From Juglans regia (taxonomy: Eukaryota; Streptophyta; Magnoliopsida; Fagales; Juglandaceae): a stretch of 64,000 nt of DNA. The stretch is taken from positions 25,494,270-25,558,269 of the forward strand of contig NC_049903.1 of the NCBI RefSeq assembly GCF_001411555.2. Direction: 5' to 3'. The notes beneath the pieces are model-generated. The model saw only the letters and a list, made by a program, of their open reading frames with translations, ran no database searches and was not told the origin of the DNA. The position numbers and the translations under genes were made by a program. Positions 1-12,370 of this stretch are shown one piece after another; position 1 is the stretch's first letter; every line of letters starts with the position of its first letter.

Positions 1-757
1 TGTTATGAAAAGTCTTTCAAAAATTAAGTCTACTCTAAGCTAAGTCATATTTTACGGTATGATGTGCTATTTACCGAGTATTCAACTCATTTTTGTCATT
101 TCTCTGTTTTCTTCTATGTTTATCTATCACAAATGGAGATTGTGATGATGTAGAGCTGGATGGCCAGGATGCAGATCTAGTACAAAGGCTTATAAAGGAA
201 TAAATGTTATTACATAAGGATTAGTTCCTTTTATGTTATTTAAATAAAAGTCACTCATAGGACTAAAAATGTTTTGAGAAACTACTATCTCACGAGTTGA
301 GATAGAGAGTGTGTTTTCATTCCATATTTATAGTAGCATATACAAGCTGATCCATCTATGGAAAGTGTACAAAATATAGAAAGAATGCTATACAGAAAAT
401 ATAGATTAAATACACAGCTAATCAAACTACTATATACAGCTGACAGATTGATTTACTTCCTAAGTATAGACATTAGTTGACTGGAGTAAATTGCTAAGAT
501 AACTTGGGAAGGTTGCTGAGATCTTATGCTGTGTAGCTTGATTGAAGCACAGCTGCTTGAATTTCGTCATCATTCCTTATAAAGACTACTATATGTTTTT
601 TTACTTTACGTTTTTAGTTTCATGTTTGAAAAACAATTATGTTCAGTTTAGTTGATGTTTCAATAAGTGAGATATTTTTCATGACTTCGAATCTCCTCAC
701 CGGGCATCATGTTATGAATGTTCGTAATATTCCTAACCTACGGGAAGGGGAGTTACA
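1..757 (+). repeat. LTR fragment, same family as the solo LTR at 50951-52821
   Basis: The first ~230 bases match 52418-52660 in the same orientation (shared stretches around ATATGATGTGCTA-type sequence and GATCTAGTACAAAG). The last ~165 bases match 52680-52821 and end in GTTACA at 757. The 5' part of the LTR lies outside the window. About 340 bases (roughly 245-590) have no counterpart in the other copy and look like a later insertion. At 758 the sequence switches abruptly to gypsy gag, so 757 is a real LTR edge. Confidence 0.7.
245..590 (-). mobile_element. Insertion inside the LTR fragment, possibly a Copia LTR piece
   Basis: This stretch interrupts the alignment between the LTR copies at 1-757 and 50951-52821. 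Read on the minus strand it has a TATA-like CTATAAATATGG near 340-350, as LTR promoters do. I could not find clear ends or a target duplication, so the element type is inferred. Confidence 0.3.
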
Positions 758-2144
758 GAAAATCACTTCATATTTGGCCATTCTGGCATGGGCCTTCTTA
801 GTAGACAATGATGTCCAACTCCCCGTTCTTTGACATAAGCTTTATCTTGTGTTGTAGGTTGCGAAAGTACTCATTGTTGTGGCCCCTCACTCTATGGTAA
901 GTGCATTAACAGTCAGACCCATGCATGTCAATGCCTTTTCCATCGCCCTTGGTGTCTGTGTTTCCTTACCTTCTTGCATGTTCGTACTCGAATGTGCTGT
1001 TTTAGCACTCCGGTGTGGTGGCTGGGAGCCCTTTTCCCATTTCCAGTCATCTTGACTTCCTGTTGCTCTTTCCTCATTTGCTCTCCCTTTACTTCCTTTG
1101 CTTCCCGCCTCCTTCACCTTTTTACCCACATTGTCCACTTCCACTCTTTAAGGATTAGTCAATGCCTTCAATGTGTCTTCTACATTGAAAAATTCGTCTG
1201 CCTTGTCCATGAACTCTCGCAAAGCTATCGGATTCTTTCTCACCAACTCCTCCATGAAGGGGCTTATGGGTCGTACACCACCTAGAAGTGCTGCCAGTGT
1301 GATTTTCTCATCTTGATCATCTGCCATCAGGTACTCCTTATTGAACTGAGTAAGATACCCGTTTACACTTTTGTCCTCTCAATGCTTCATCGTGAGGAGG
1401 TAGGTGGTCAGCCATCTCCTCTTCCTGCTGGCCATGAATTGCATGAGGATTTGTCTAAAAAGTTCCTCAAAACAAGTAATCGAGCCTGCATGTTGTTTCC
1501 AGAACCACCCTCTCACCACGCCTTGGAGGGTTAGTGAAAAAGCCCAGCACGCGATCTCTCCTGGGAATCCATGTAAGGTCATATGGGCTTTAAAGGTTTC
1601 TAGGTATTCTCCTAGATCCTTGGACCCATGGTAGAGGTCTATTAGCTGGACCTTAAACTTCAATGAGAGAGGAACTGCCATTATCTCCCCACTATATGGC
1701 AAGTACGTGCTATTGAGGGGGTTGTCGATTGACGGTGACACCCCCACTCATTTTGTCATCTCCTCATACTTGTCCATAAGATCTTGCAGGCAGTCATGCA
1801 TCCTTTGCTTCTCCTCTTAGTTATTCTATGTCAACCCTCATTCACTTTGGGACTCCTGATCACGATGTCTCTCCTAATGTCGACCACTGCCTCCTTTGAA
1901 TCCTACATCCTTTCTCTTTAGGGATTCGGTCTCCCTCTGCATCGCTTCCATCTCCAGTGTCATTCTTTGCAACCTTTCCTCCATTTCTACGAATCTCCTA
2001 TCCATTTCGTTGTTCATTTGTCTATCCATCGCAGCTGCTTCCTAATTACGAATTGTGTGATAGTGTGTGGTAGAAGGCATCTAGATCTTGCCTAACCGGA
2101 AAATTAATCAATATTCTTTTTGAATCCCACAAATGGTGTCAAAC
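758..2144 (-). pseudogene. Tat-like Ty3/gypsy gag remnant with PBS-like leader
   Basis: Minus-strand translation gives a Retrotrans_gag-type domain at 1747-1379 (LYHGSKDLGEYLETFKAHM, then FEELFRQILMQF). It continues in shifted frames through 1380-1150 (ITLAALLGGVRPISPFMEEL) to a lysine/glutamate-rich tail at 1144-887. This pattern is typical of plant Tat/Retand gag. Next to the presumed LTR, the minus strand at about 2144-2122 reads TTTGACACCATTTGTGGGA, a decayed form of the leader found next to LTRs of this lineage. Frameshifts and stops make it non-coding. Nothing downstream of gag remains: the LTR at 1-757 cuts it off. Plus-strand ORFs here are shadows. Confidence 0.75.
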
Positions 2145-2949
2145 TGTCAATGCAATTTCTGACGATGCCTTCAACACACACAACCAACCTGCAACTAGAG
2201 AAAGAGACTTGTGGAACTCGATGGGGGATGATGCCGATGGTTAAGTCAAAATGAAATAATTAGTTTCTCTCAATAAAATGAATCTTCTGCCTTAGAACAT
2301 ACATGGTTCGCTATTTATAAAAATTGTGGTACCTTATATGGCATGACCTTAGGGGGGGCACAAGTCTTGGTGCTCAATATAACATCAAACCTTCATCAAC
2401 ATGGTTCTATTGTAGATAGCGTCCTTCCGGCGTGGGTATCTCGTCCAGACTTATCTTCCCTAAATCTCAATCTTAGAGGGATACGGTTGGTTGAGATTTC
2501 TTGTTGAGTACGATGTCTTCACTGGACTTTATCTCTTAGCCCCTATGGTGTGTTTTGTTTAGTTTTATCCTCTAGTCGCCATCAATCGCATGAATCCCTT
2601 GAGACTGTCATTGCTCGCCAGCTATCCTTCCCTCATCAATAGTGTGTATTTGTTCCCATTTGTCTACTATGTTTGTAGCATCAAATCTGGTCTGCATGCT
2701 GCATCATCAACGCAAATCTTCTTGTTCTTGTTTTTGTTTTTGGTTTTTTCAAGTATGCAAAAGGTTTCTTCACGTTTTTGTTTTTCACCTCGGATATAGA
2801 TCTAGGCATCATTGTTTCGTTTCCTTAAATGTTTCTAAAAAGATAGTTTTTCTCCTTCTCTCTGAGGAGATAGTGAATTTTAGCCCGAAACTCACTGGTT
2901 TCATGCATCATAAGCCCCACGAAAGGTAATAACAGAATATGATAGTAAC

Positions 2950-2950
<1 letters not shown>
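2145..2950 (-). repeat. Probable 5' LTR of the Tat-like element (outer end approximate)
   Basis: The LTR would begin (plus strand) with TGTCAATGC at 2145, directly beside the PBS-like leader. A TATA-like TTATAAATAG on the minus strand at 2311-2320 fits an LTR promoter. The outer end is uncertain: GTAACA at 2945-2950 is a candidate, just before a microsatellite. No partner LTR is in the window. Confidence 0.45.

Positions 2951-2988
<38 letters not shown>
2951..2988. repeat. (TA)n(GA)n microsatellite
   Basis: Compound dinucleotide repeat, TA units followed by GA units, read directly. Confidence 0.95.
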
Positions 2989-3192
2989 ATAGCATATGAC
3001 AGATGATCAGAACATATGGGCCATCAACGTTGTACTTCGTACCTATATTCGAACAACTTTGACGATACGAAACGTGTCTTGTTGTACTTGGGTTTTGAAA
3101 CCAAAATTTGGTAGCCCAACAAACCTATCAACTATATATCATTCATTCTCGTTTAAACTCATCGTATGATTGATGCACAAGTAACGTCATAG

Positions 3193-3434
3193 AATCTTTG
3201 TTTGAATTTATTTGTTTTCACAACTCTTCTTAACTCATCTCATCTCATCTTATCTCATTTAATTATCACAATTTTTTCAAATTTTTACGTAAAATAAAAT
3301 AAACAATTCAACTTTTTCAATTCTTAAATTAAAAATAATATTAAAAAAATATATTCTAATAATATTTTATTCAACTTTTAACTTTAATCTAAATTCATCT
3401 CATCTTATCTTCTCTACGGAAACAGACGAATCCA
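3193..3434 (+). mobile_element. MITE-family copy (old)
   Basis: It carries the family's internal blocks: repeated CTCATCT, an AATTCAACTTTTTCAAAT-like block, then an AATATTTTATTCAACTTTTA-like block. Ends are decayed; the boundary is approximate. Confidence 0.55.
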
Positions 3435-3902
3435 ATTCAATTTTTTTCACGAAGAGCAGTCGTCAATGGAAATGAAGACGCTTGTCCTTTTACAGAGTTT
3501 TAGGTAGCGTTTGGTCGAGACATAAATCTACAAGCAATGCCTGCTAGAGGCATTATTCAAAGATATGCTTTTGTCCTGCCAAGTAAATAATAATTTCTTC
3601 GAACCCAAAAGATCAGTGCCATTATTTTTTTCTCTTATATTAGTTCAGGCCGCCAGTCAAGGAAGGCTACTTAATCAATTTGTCATCAGCTAGCATTATT
3701 GAAGTATTTTATGATCATTTAATTGGCCATTAAATTGTAGGATGTAAAAGTCTACAGGGTAAGATATTTCTATTAAATTAACAGATTTAATGTGGTCCAT
3801 ATCTTATAATATGATCGAAAATACGCAATATTCTATTTCACATTTTTGCAGTGCATTTGTGTTCAAACTTCTTACCAATAGTGGTTAGCTAAAACATTTT
3901 TA

Positions 3903-4045
3903 GCGGGCCGATTTGGATTGAGTGGTGAATTTAAATCATCTCAACTTATCTCACTACTATTCATAAATTTTAACTCGCAAATCTAACTATTATTCATAAA
4001 TTATCTCAACTCATCTCATCTCATTTCTGAATCTAAACGGGCCAA
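3903..4045 (+). mobile_element. Short MITE-family copy
   Basis: The ends are imperfect inverted repeats: GGGCCGATTTGGATTGAG on the left and the complement of GGCCCGTTTAGATTCAG on the right. The interior is only the CTCATCTCA-rich part, so this is a deletion derivative of the longer family members. Confidence 0.6.
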
Positions 4046-5424
4046 GTCAGATGGCTCTATCTTAAAACATTTGTTACTTTTTCCTCAAAATGTCGGCCCT
4101 TTCACATTTTCAATAATGTCGGAAGTTTAGGAAGTTTCCTCAAAATCTATTCAGCAAGTCTCTATCGCATGCACTAATTATTCAAGCATTTATTTTTTAT
4201 TTGAAATTGGTTTAGAAGCAACACAAATATCGCACAGAGACAAACAAATGCCATTAATGATGAAGGTGCCGTAAGTCTTTTTTCACAAGGTCCCGCCTAC
4301 CTTGTTTCAAAACTTGACTGGGAAAAAGATCAAACACGTACGTACAGAGAAGTTTCCGTCTGGTCTTGTTCTCAATTTCTTTTAACAAAAATGTTAAAAA
4401 TCCAGGCAATTATGGAAGAAAAATGTAAAAGGTGAGCTTGATTTATACCTAACTTTGCCAACTTGATTGAGGATTTTTCACTTTCAAACCCCTGGTTAAT
4501 TTACGAGACGTACGATTGCTCTTTCTCGTGCATAAGGAACTTCACAATACTTTAATGCTATTCTAGCATTTGGATCCATGATCTGTAAAGCATGTTCTTT
4601 AATTTATTTGTGAAATCATAGTTTGCTACAAAAAGTTTAAGGTAATGGGAATAGATACATTTAATTATTTGTATTGTATTTTTAATACTCTCTTCACGTA
4701 TGGGACATATCACTTTCCCTTAATAAATAGGCCAAACGTGTGGATATTTAATTAAATTGGATAAAATATAGAGTATGGGTTCAAGCTCAAAATTTCTGCT
4801 CTGTTATCATGTGAAATCATCACTTATCCAAAAATCTTAAGTGAATATGTAAATTTAATTATTTATATTATATTCTCAACAAAATTCAGATTAATTTTTT
4901 TAAAACACTATTCTATGCATAGAAAATAGAATAATCCATAAAAATACATAATAACTTTCTAAATTATGTATTCTCGCAATATTGAAGGCAAACATTTCAT
5001 CAAAATTTGAGTAATTAATTCGTTTTTCGCGTGCATGCATTATTTTTTCATTTTAGTCATTTGTGTTTGTAGTGAAGTTCTGCAGATTTTCCAAGTAATT
5101 TTGCGAGAAATCCATCTACCATTAATTAAAGACCATACTTTCAAAATCAAACAAACGAGGGAAATCATACATGTGTGCTTGATATATGCATGTTGCATAC
5201 ATGTCTAGAAGATTGAATCGTACGTCAAAATTATATATATGAGAAATTTGATTGCTTAAAGTATGGAAAATTATTGCAGATATGAAATGCAGATGTAAAC
5301 AGAATTTGTTTTAAAGGAAACAATCGCTAAAGATACTGAAAACAAGAAGAGAACTTAGTGACAGAGTTGCGTAACTCATTGGATGAAGATCATAACGAAT
5401 TACATGTTTATGGAATATAATATA
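4046..5424. other. AT-rich intergenic region, nothing recognised
   Basis: No coding-like ORF, RNA gene or repeat with visible ends was found here. Confidence 0.5.
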
Positions 5425-5710
5425 TAACTGTTAAGAATATAATATAAATAATTAAATTTATCTTCTTTTATCAGTTTAAACTTTTGGGATATGTGATGAT
5501 TTTTTCATAATATTAGATTACAGATCTTGAGTTCAAATCTTGATTCTACACTCTACCTTATTTAATTAAATATTTTACATGTTGAGCCTACTTAATGAGA
5601 AAAAGTCTTACCTACATGTAAGAGAGAGTGTTATGAATATAATATAAATAACTAAATCTGTATCTTCCTATCAAGTTAAGCTTTTAGGACAAATGTTGAT
5701 TTCATAAAAA
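5425..5710. repeat. Two direct copies of an LTR-edge-like repeat
   Basis: A block starting TGTTAAGAATATAATATAAA (about 5428) recurs about 200 bases later as TGTTATGAATATAATATAAA (about 5628). In both, TATCTTC, a pyrimidine/ATCA stretch and a TGATTTCATA-like sequence follow in the same order. This looks like the ends of a short terminal-repeat retroelement (TRIM-like), or a tandem duplication. No coding content. Confidence 0.45.
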
Positions 5711-6560
5711 TATGGGTTCAAAACCATTTTTATTTTCTAACCATGCGTTTGTTTAGAGAACTTCAACTGCCATGGTTGTTACTCCCACAGCATTGAAATG
5801 GTTAGATAAAAGTTTACACCAGCTTGTTCATTCGGGAATTATTAGGTACAAACAGTTTGGCGCACCAAATCGCGTACAAACACTCACATAATTTTTTTTA
5901 TTATAAAAAAGATAAAATAAAAATTTTTTTGAGAGAATAATAAGGTCCACTGTCTTATGAAAATAATTTTCGTCTTCAATTCGTATTGTTTCATTAAACG
6001 AATATCTTGCATTTAACATTTGTGTGCGATTTGGTACGCGAAACTGCTTGCAAGAAGACTTTTTTTGTTCATAAATATTAATCAAGTTGAGCGAAATTTA
6101 TATGAATATGATTCTATAATTAATAATTAAGTCTAATTTTATATACATGAACGACTTATTTACTAGTCGAATCAAGACGAATTAGATTCTAACCAAATTG
6201 AGCTTGAGGTAACTGTTGAGTAGCCATGTTCGTTTACAACCCTAATTGTTGTGGATTGAATTACTATAAAACGAGGGTTAAATACAAAAAAATCACAAGA
6301 TTTCACTCATAATTTACAAAAGGTTCACATACTGATCATTGTGCATTGAACACAAAAGATATAGATAGTTAAAACAGCACCATTTTATTTTGAGAGAGTA
6401 TAGACTAGCATTCAACTCCATCGTCGACAATGGGTACTTCAAATAAAATAAACTTTCAAATACTTTTGTTTACAATTATGCAGTTGTTTTGAGAACCTCA
6501 CCTACTCGGGCTGTTACTATCATTTTCCCCACAGATTGATTGCTAAGTCAAGGCTGCTTA

Positions 6561-6760
6561 GGCTTCGTTTGGATCATCGACCCATCTCAACTCATCTTAA
6601 TTTATCATTATAATTTTTTCAAATTCCAACACAAAATATAATAAACAATTCAATTTTTTTAAATCTCAAAATAATAATAATATTAAAAAATAATATTCTA
6701 ACAATATTTTATCATCTCAACTCAACCCAACTCAACTCACTTCAACATCCAAACTCAACC
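6561..6760 (+). mobile_element. MITE-family copy
   Basis: Left end GGCTTCGTTTGGATCATC and the complement of the right end, GGTTGAGTTTGGATGTTG, form imperfect terminal inverted repeats. The flanks are TTA on the left and TAA on the right. Length is 200 bases. Confidence 0.65.
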
Positions 6761-6785
6761 TAAGTGTTAACAAATGTAAATGATT

Positions 6786-7207
6786 GGGCGTGTTTGAATA
6801 ATGATATGATATGAGAATTCTGTTAATATTAGTAAAATTGTTTAAATTAAGATATTTTATTGGGTTATGCGAAATAAAAGAAAAAAATTGAATAAAATAT
6901 TATAAAGTTAAAAAATTATTTGAATATTATTTTAGTTTTGCAATTTGAAAAAGTAGTATTGTTTTTTATATTTTATTTAGAAGTTTAAAGAAGTTATAAT
7001 GATTAGATGATAAAATTGAAAAGTTGAAATTGAAATTTTTTTTATACAAAACATGGCCTAAAACAAAAGTTAAAAATTTGAAATTGAAATTGTTTAACTT
7101 AAAATGTTTTACATTTGTTTGGGTAACTTTAAGAAGAAAATTATGAAAATTTTTAAGATGAGATGATATGAGATATTCTGAACTCATATTGCTTTCCAAA
7201 CATGGCC
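6786..7207 (-). mobile_element. MITE-family copy, opposite orientation
   Basis: Left end GGGCGTGTTTGAATAATG; complement of the right end GGCCATGTTTGGAAAGC. The interior matches the other copies on the minus strand. It lies 25 bases from the copy at 6561-6760 in inverted orientation. The short minus-strand ORF here is not a gene. Confidence 0.6.
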
Positions 7208-7261
7208 TAAATATACATCTTTCTGTCAATTTAAATTTTTAAGACAAATAATGATCTCAGG

Positions 7262-7460
7262 CTAACTCTGATGCCATGTAAGAATATAAAATGCTAAAAA
7301 GATCATTTTTTTGATATTGATAGTTGCTTATATACATTGTATGTAAGAGAGATTACAGCAAATATAATAAATACATATATTCTGTACAACTAAGCATGTT
7401 AGCTATATATGGCAGCATATATTCTGTACAGCTAAGAATGTGAGCTATATATGGCAGGAG
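7262..7460 (-). repeat. LTR-edge remnant with PBS-like sequence
   Basis: On the minus strand TGGCATCAGAGTTAGCC (about 7281-7265) resembles the primer-binding site complementary to initiator tRNA-Met. It directly follows a sequence ending TTACA, which is how a Copia 5' LTR meets its internal region. Only the LTR side remains. It contains two copies of a TATTCTGTACA(A/G)CTAAG motif near 7378-7440. Confidence 0.4.
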
Positions 7461-7482
7461 CATCATAGAATGCTTGAATCAT

Positions 7483-7824
7483 GCCTTGTTTAGCTAGTTA
7501 GATGAGATTAGAAATTTATGAATAGTAGTAAGTTGATTTTTGAATAATAGTGAAATAGTTTAAATTGTAATTTTTATTAGCTTTTTGAAAATGAGAGAAA
7601 AAAGTTTAATAAAAATACTATAAAGTTAAAATATTGTTAGAATATATATTTTTAATATTATTTTTGTTTTAAAATTTGAAAAAATTGAATTGTTATTTAT
7701 ATTTTATATTAAAATTTGAAAAAAATATGAAAGATAAATTTATAAAGTACTTAAATTTTAATAGTATTTAAATATTAAAATAAAATAAAATTAACTGAGA
7801 TAAATTAAATATCTAGATCAGACC
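7483..7824 (-). mobile_element. MITE-family copy
   Basis: Left end GCCTTGTTTAGCTAGTTAG. The interior contains the family block AATTGTTATTTATATTTTAT on this strand. The right end GATCAGACC is followed by TAAG, like other copies. Confidence 0.55.
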
Positions 7825-7834
7825 TAAGTAACAT

Positions 7835-7984
7835 ATGAGCAAAGAGGGGATAAAAAATGTCTTGGACGGTGGTAATATTCTCAATGGGCGGTTCTATGAC
7901 CCTTTCAAAGTGGCTAGTCAAGCCTGCACTGACAACCTGGTTTACAAAAGAAATTATACATTTCGTACAACTACGAAGGGGTAA
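7835..7984 (+). pseudogene. Short coding-like fragment, unidentified (49 codons, ends at a splice-donor-like site)
   Basis: The frame from ATG at 7835 runs 49 codons with balanced, protein-like composition (for example FYDPFKVASQACTDNLVYKR) unlike the AT-rich flanks. It ends at AAGGG followed by GTAAGG, a good plant splice donor, two bases before the in-frame stop. There is no acceptor or second exon that I can connect. It abuts a MITE on its left. It may be an exon fragment captured or left by transposition. I cannot name the protein, and a chance ORF is possible. Confidence 0.25.
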
Positions 7985-8534
7985 GGTAGACATTCTATGT
8001 TTTGAATATATTATCTTTTATATTAAATTTAATTTTTTTTTATTAAAAATTACATATTTCAATTGACTTTTGTTACCTAAATAAATTGAAATTTTTTATG
8101 AGTTTTACTATACAACTTCTATCATATTTTATATTTTATATTTTTTTAAATTTTTTAAATTTATTCTTTTTAAATTATTTCAAAATTTTTATTTATTATT
8201 CATGTAATAAATATTTGATAAAAGAAAAAAATAATAAAAATTAAAAATAATGTGGAATGTAGAGTATTAAGAGGTTGTGAAGATTTTTTAATTTTTTTAT
8301 AATTTTTTTTTGGTAGCATATTTTTATTTTAGAAATTAAAAAATAAATCAACAAGACAAAAATTCAACTAGAAAAGATGAACCTAATTAACCGAAGAAAC
8401 GGGTTTAAAAAGTCGCCACAATAATTTATTATGGAAGAAGAAAATTGAATTTACGAAACAGAGGTCAAAGTATCCTGTTTATGTGGTTGGAGGAAGGCGT
8501 ACGCAGTCGACCGAAAAAGCAAAGAACCAATCCG

Positions 8535-8742
8535 AAAGCATTTTTAGAAGATTTGAGTTGAAATCAAAATTAAAAATTAAAAAAAAATTATTAAAAAATT
8601 ATTTTTAATTTATAATTAAAAAAAATTTAATTATTTATTATATTTTATTAAAAATTTAAAAAAATTATAATAATTAGATAAGATGAGATGAATTGAGATA
8701 ATTTTGATGTCAAAAATCCATTTATTTCGATCCAAACAAGAG
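8535..8742 (-). mobile_element. MITE-family copy (degraded)
   Basis: It shares the AAAATTATAATAATTAGATAAG-like block and GATGAGATG end motif of the family on the minus strand. The right end complement CTTGTTTGGATCG matches the consensus end. The left end is poorly preserved. Confidence 0.5.
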
Positions 8743-10300
8743 ATTTGAAGTATTCAGTGGGGTCACGTCAAGAAGTTTGTCGATGATGTTTTAAGAGTCG
8801 GGCTACTCTGCCGTCCAGAGTAGTCCGCTCACTTTGACCTATAGTTAATTTTTATAATTTTTTTTTATAATTTTTTTATTTACATTTTTTAATATATTTA
8901 AATATTTAAAAAAAATAAAAACATATATTAATACATTTAGAATTACTTCCTTAATTATTAAATAAAAAAAATTATTAAGAAAAAATAGTTTTTTTTTTCT
9001 TACATATCTTTGTCTGTGCGGGACGGGAAGTCTACGGATTTCTATTTTTTTTTTATTTTGTTTTTAAATGACAATTATTGTACAATGCATTGCGTCCAAG
9101 TACAGATAACATAGAGTACAATATCACATGGTTTTTTAAGTGTCGTGGTCAAGGAAGACCTGTAGCCAATTAATGAGGCAGGCATAGATGACAAGCTGCG
9201 TTAGCATAATTATTAAAAAGGTACCCACTTGCAAGCTGCACATCAATAATTATTGTATGATACTACTATTGATGACTTATATAAGATTGACACATTTAAT
9301 TTTGAAACTCTTTAAAAATAATGCGTCAAATATTTTCTTGAAAATATTGATGGTGAGGGTAATGCATTCCAGAGTGTTACAGCCTCCCTTTTTTTCCTTC
9401 TCCGGTTAATAAAAATTATAAAATCCGGCCCTTATTTAGGGAGGCCGAGAGATTAGCTCCTCTCTCTCTCTCTAATCTCAACGTTTCATGGACCTATCTT
9501 TTGTTATATTTTCAACCTTTTTTTAATCTATATATAGTTATAAAATGTATAAGCGTCATACAGTTATTTTAAAAAAGAGTGAGATCTATTATTAAATTTT
9601 TTTTCATATAAATCTCGTATTTATTTATTATTTTTAAAATAATTGTACAGTATTTACACACTTACGATTATAATTATTATTTCTCTTTTCAATCCTTAAC
9701 ACCTTGTCATGCCAAACTTCCCACGTACCCATGCATTAGCGCTCCTATGCCACGTCATGTTTTATCTTATCTCGCTGGCCGCCCTCACACTCCATTCATA
9801 AGAATGACTTGCATCATTGCTTGTATCACCATTGGTACGCATGCATTGACCATATCTATCAACTTTTATGTTCTTTGGGATCTTCTCCCCCTTTTTCTAG
9901 GACTTCCCTTAGCAAGTTCAGTAATCCAAAGATCAGGTAATGGAGATCTTTTTTCACAACCACAAATCAGCCATATCCAATACTGATCCTCTGCTATGTT
10001 ACCCAGGATCCAAATCAGCCGTAAACTTTGTTCAAATGTGAATGGAATTCTTTGTTTTGGTACACTTTACCCACTAATTTCTTTTAGCTCTAAAATTATG
10101 CCTATTCGGGACTGTTCCGACCATTCCAATCAATTCTATCCATTGCGATAAAAAATTCATATTACTGTTTGGAATGTGCCAGCCGGCCATTATACTTTTG
10201 TAATTTTATGAATTAACGGCAGTTACGTAATTCTCTATTCCGGAACGGCCTATATGAAATTCTGAGTTTTAATGATATTTTTCTTATTTTTTAACTGGCA
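8743..10300. other. AT-rich intergenic region, nothing recognised
   Basis: There are short A/T runs and a small CT-rich stretch near 9456-9472. The ORFs here have no protein-like features that I recognise. Confidence 0.5.
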
Positions 10301-10363
10301 ATTTTGTAATTAGCTTGAACTTTTTGTAATTTACCAAGAGAGCAATTTAAGGATCATTGCTAG

Positions 10364-10913
10364 CAATTTACAATATCATCCACATATATGAAGAGAGCCA
10401 TAAAAGAAAAACCAAGACCTTTGTGAGGAGGAAATAATATGACTTTGATTCTATAAAGACATAAGCAAGTTAGGTAGTGGAAAATTTAGAAAACTACTGC
10501 CTGGAGGCTTGTTTTAAGCCATATAGGGACTTATTGAGTTTACAAACTTGTGTATCATTGGGCTGTGCAAAGCTCGGAGGCAGCACCATATACACTTCTT
10601 CATGTAAATCTCTATAAATAAATGCATTATTAACATTAAGCTACTATAAACACCAATTCTGAGAGACACCTAGGGCAAGCAAACATCTAACAGTAGTGAG
10701 TTTTGCTACAGATGAAAAAATATCAAAATAATCAATCCCCTCTTGTTGAGTGTAGCCTTTAGCTACTAATCTAGCCTTGTATCGCTCCAAAGATCCATCT
10801 GACTTAAGTTTGCACTTATAAACCCATTCACATCCAATGAGATGTTTTTTAAGAGGAAGTTCAGTTAAGGTCCAAGTATTATTTACTTCAAGAGCAGAAA
10901 TCTTAGCTTGCAT
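10364..10913 (-). pseudogene. Copia reverse transcriptase, N-terminal half (element 1)
   Basis: The N-terminal part reads [20 protein letters not shown] and [19 protein letters not shown]. After a frame change it continues as [15 protein letters not shown] and [19 protein letters not shown], and then a decayed Y-V-D-D region (YMWMIL) near 10370. The Copia RVT_2 domain is recognisable but has stops, and the element is lost beyond it. Confidence 0.8.
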
Positions 10914-11669
10914 TGCTTCTTTCCAATGAGGAACTTTAATGGCTTGGGAAATATTTTAGGTTCAGAGTGAGAGGAAGTAGCTAAGGTGAATGCTAAATGT
11001 TATGGAGAGAGTTTAGAATAAGAGATACAAGAAGAGAGAGAGGATATTTTATACAGTTGAATGCAGAAATAGTACCATCATCCATGGAGGACTGGTGGAG
11101 TGAATGCTGAAATGAGGCCAAGTTACAATGATAATCTTGCAACTATTGAGGTTGCTTATGAGACCTTGATGACCTTCGAAGATCATGTAAAGGAACTGAA
11201 GGATTTTAGGAATTATGTGGATGAAAAGTATAATCATCTTCATGTGTATGAGAAGTTGCAGAAGAATTTGAAGAAAGTGGTGGAATTGAAATAGGAGTAG
11301 GAATAACAAGATTAGGTATTGAAGGCTTGGAAATGATAGAAATGAATGTGGAATCTGAGTTATTAGATTGGAAAGGAAAGGTATTTTCATGGAAGATGAC
11401 ATCTCTAAAAATATGACAGTATGGTGGAGAAGGCTATTAGCTTTGTAACCTTTCACACTAGTGGGATAATGAAGGAATATATAGGGCTGAGCTTGAGGAT
11501 CAAATTTGTTTTATGTGTTAGAATATAACTATAACAAAGGCAACCAAAAGTTTTCAAGTAGCTGTAAGATAGTTTAACAAAGAATAGAACTTCATAAGGA
11601 GATTTTTGATTTGGTAAAAGGGGTGTAGGAAGAACATTAATGAGATGGACTACAATTAGAATACTAACT

Positions 11670-12230
11670 CTAGAATTTTAAGGGCAATGATGATTGAAAC
11701 ATAAGAGCTCGAGCAATGTTAAGAATATGTTGATGTTTTCTTTCTACAACAACATTTTGTTGAGGAGAATAAGGAAAACTCTTTTTATGTAAAACACCAT
11801 GAGAGTTAAAGAATTGTTTCATGTCAAACTTAGGTCCATTATCAAATCTAATGGCCTTGATGGTGCATTGATATTGAGTTTGAACAAATTTGAAGAATGA
11901 TTGAATATAATTTCTAGTTTCTAATTTACACTTCATGAGATAAACCCATGTACATCGACTAAAATCATATACTAGAGTGAGAAAATATTGGAAACCATCA
12001 TGTGAAATGAGAGAGTATGGTCTCCAAATATCACAGTGCACCAGATCAAATATAAAAGAAGAGGTTGAAGTACTAATAGGAAAAGACAATTGTTTCTGTT
12101 TTGCAAAAGGACAAATCTTACAAGAAGAATTATTTGAAACTGAAGTAGGAAATTTCTTAGGAAATTCATGAAGAAAAAATTGCATTCGAGAAGGAGACAT
12201 ATGTCCTAATCTACGATGCCATATTTCCAA
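11670..12230 (-). pseudogene. Copia integrase (element 1)
   Basis: This is a 186-codon open stretch. It starts with the GAG-pre-integrase motif WHRRLGHMSPSRM and a zinc-binding Cys pair (CKICPFAK). The catalytic core follows, with D in VHCDIW, D in IRFDNG and E in VVERKHQ, so the D-D-E triad is preserved. It is part of a broken polyprotein: the protease is upstream and the reverse transcriptase downstream in other frames. Confidence 0.8.
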
Positions 12231-12370
12231 GGCATTATTAAAGTAGAACTGGAATTATAATAGGAAAAAGAAATTGAAGAATCATCAACAATCTTTTGTG
12301 AACCTTGTAGTAAGTGATAGAGACCTCGAGTTTCTTTATCCACTCCAATCATCTTCCAGCTAGAGAGGTC

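Noticed and set aside
974..1634. Plus-strand ORFs near 1-1.6 kb
   Set aside because: They are antisense to the gag remnant, whose minus-strand translation has recognisable gag motifs.
9747..9986. 79-codon ORF with hydrophobic stretch
   Set aside because: No recognisable family, no neighbouring exons and ordinary intergenic composition.
11100..12171. Plus-strand ORFs in the first Copia element
   Set aside because: They overlap integrase and adjacent coding sequence on the minus strand and show no domain of their own.
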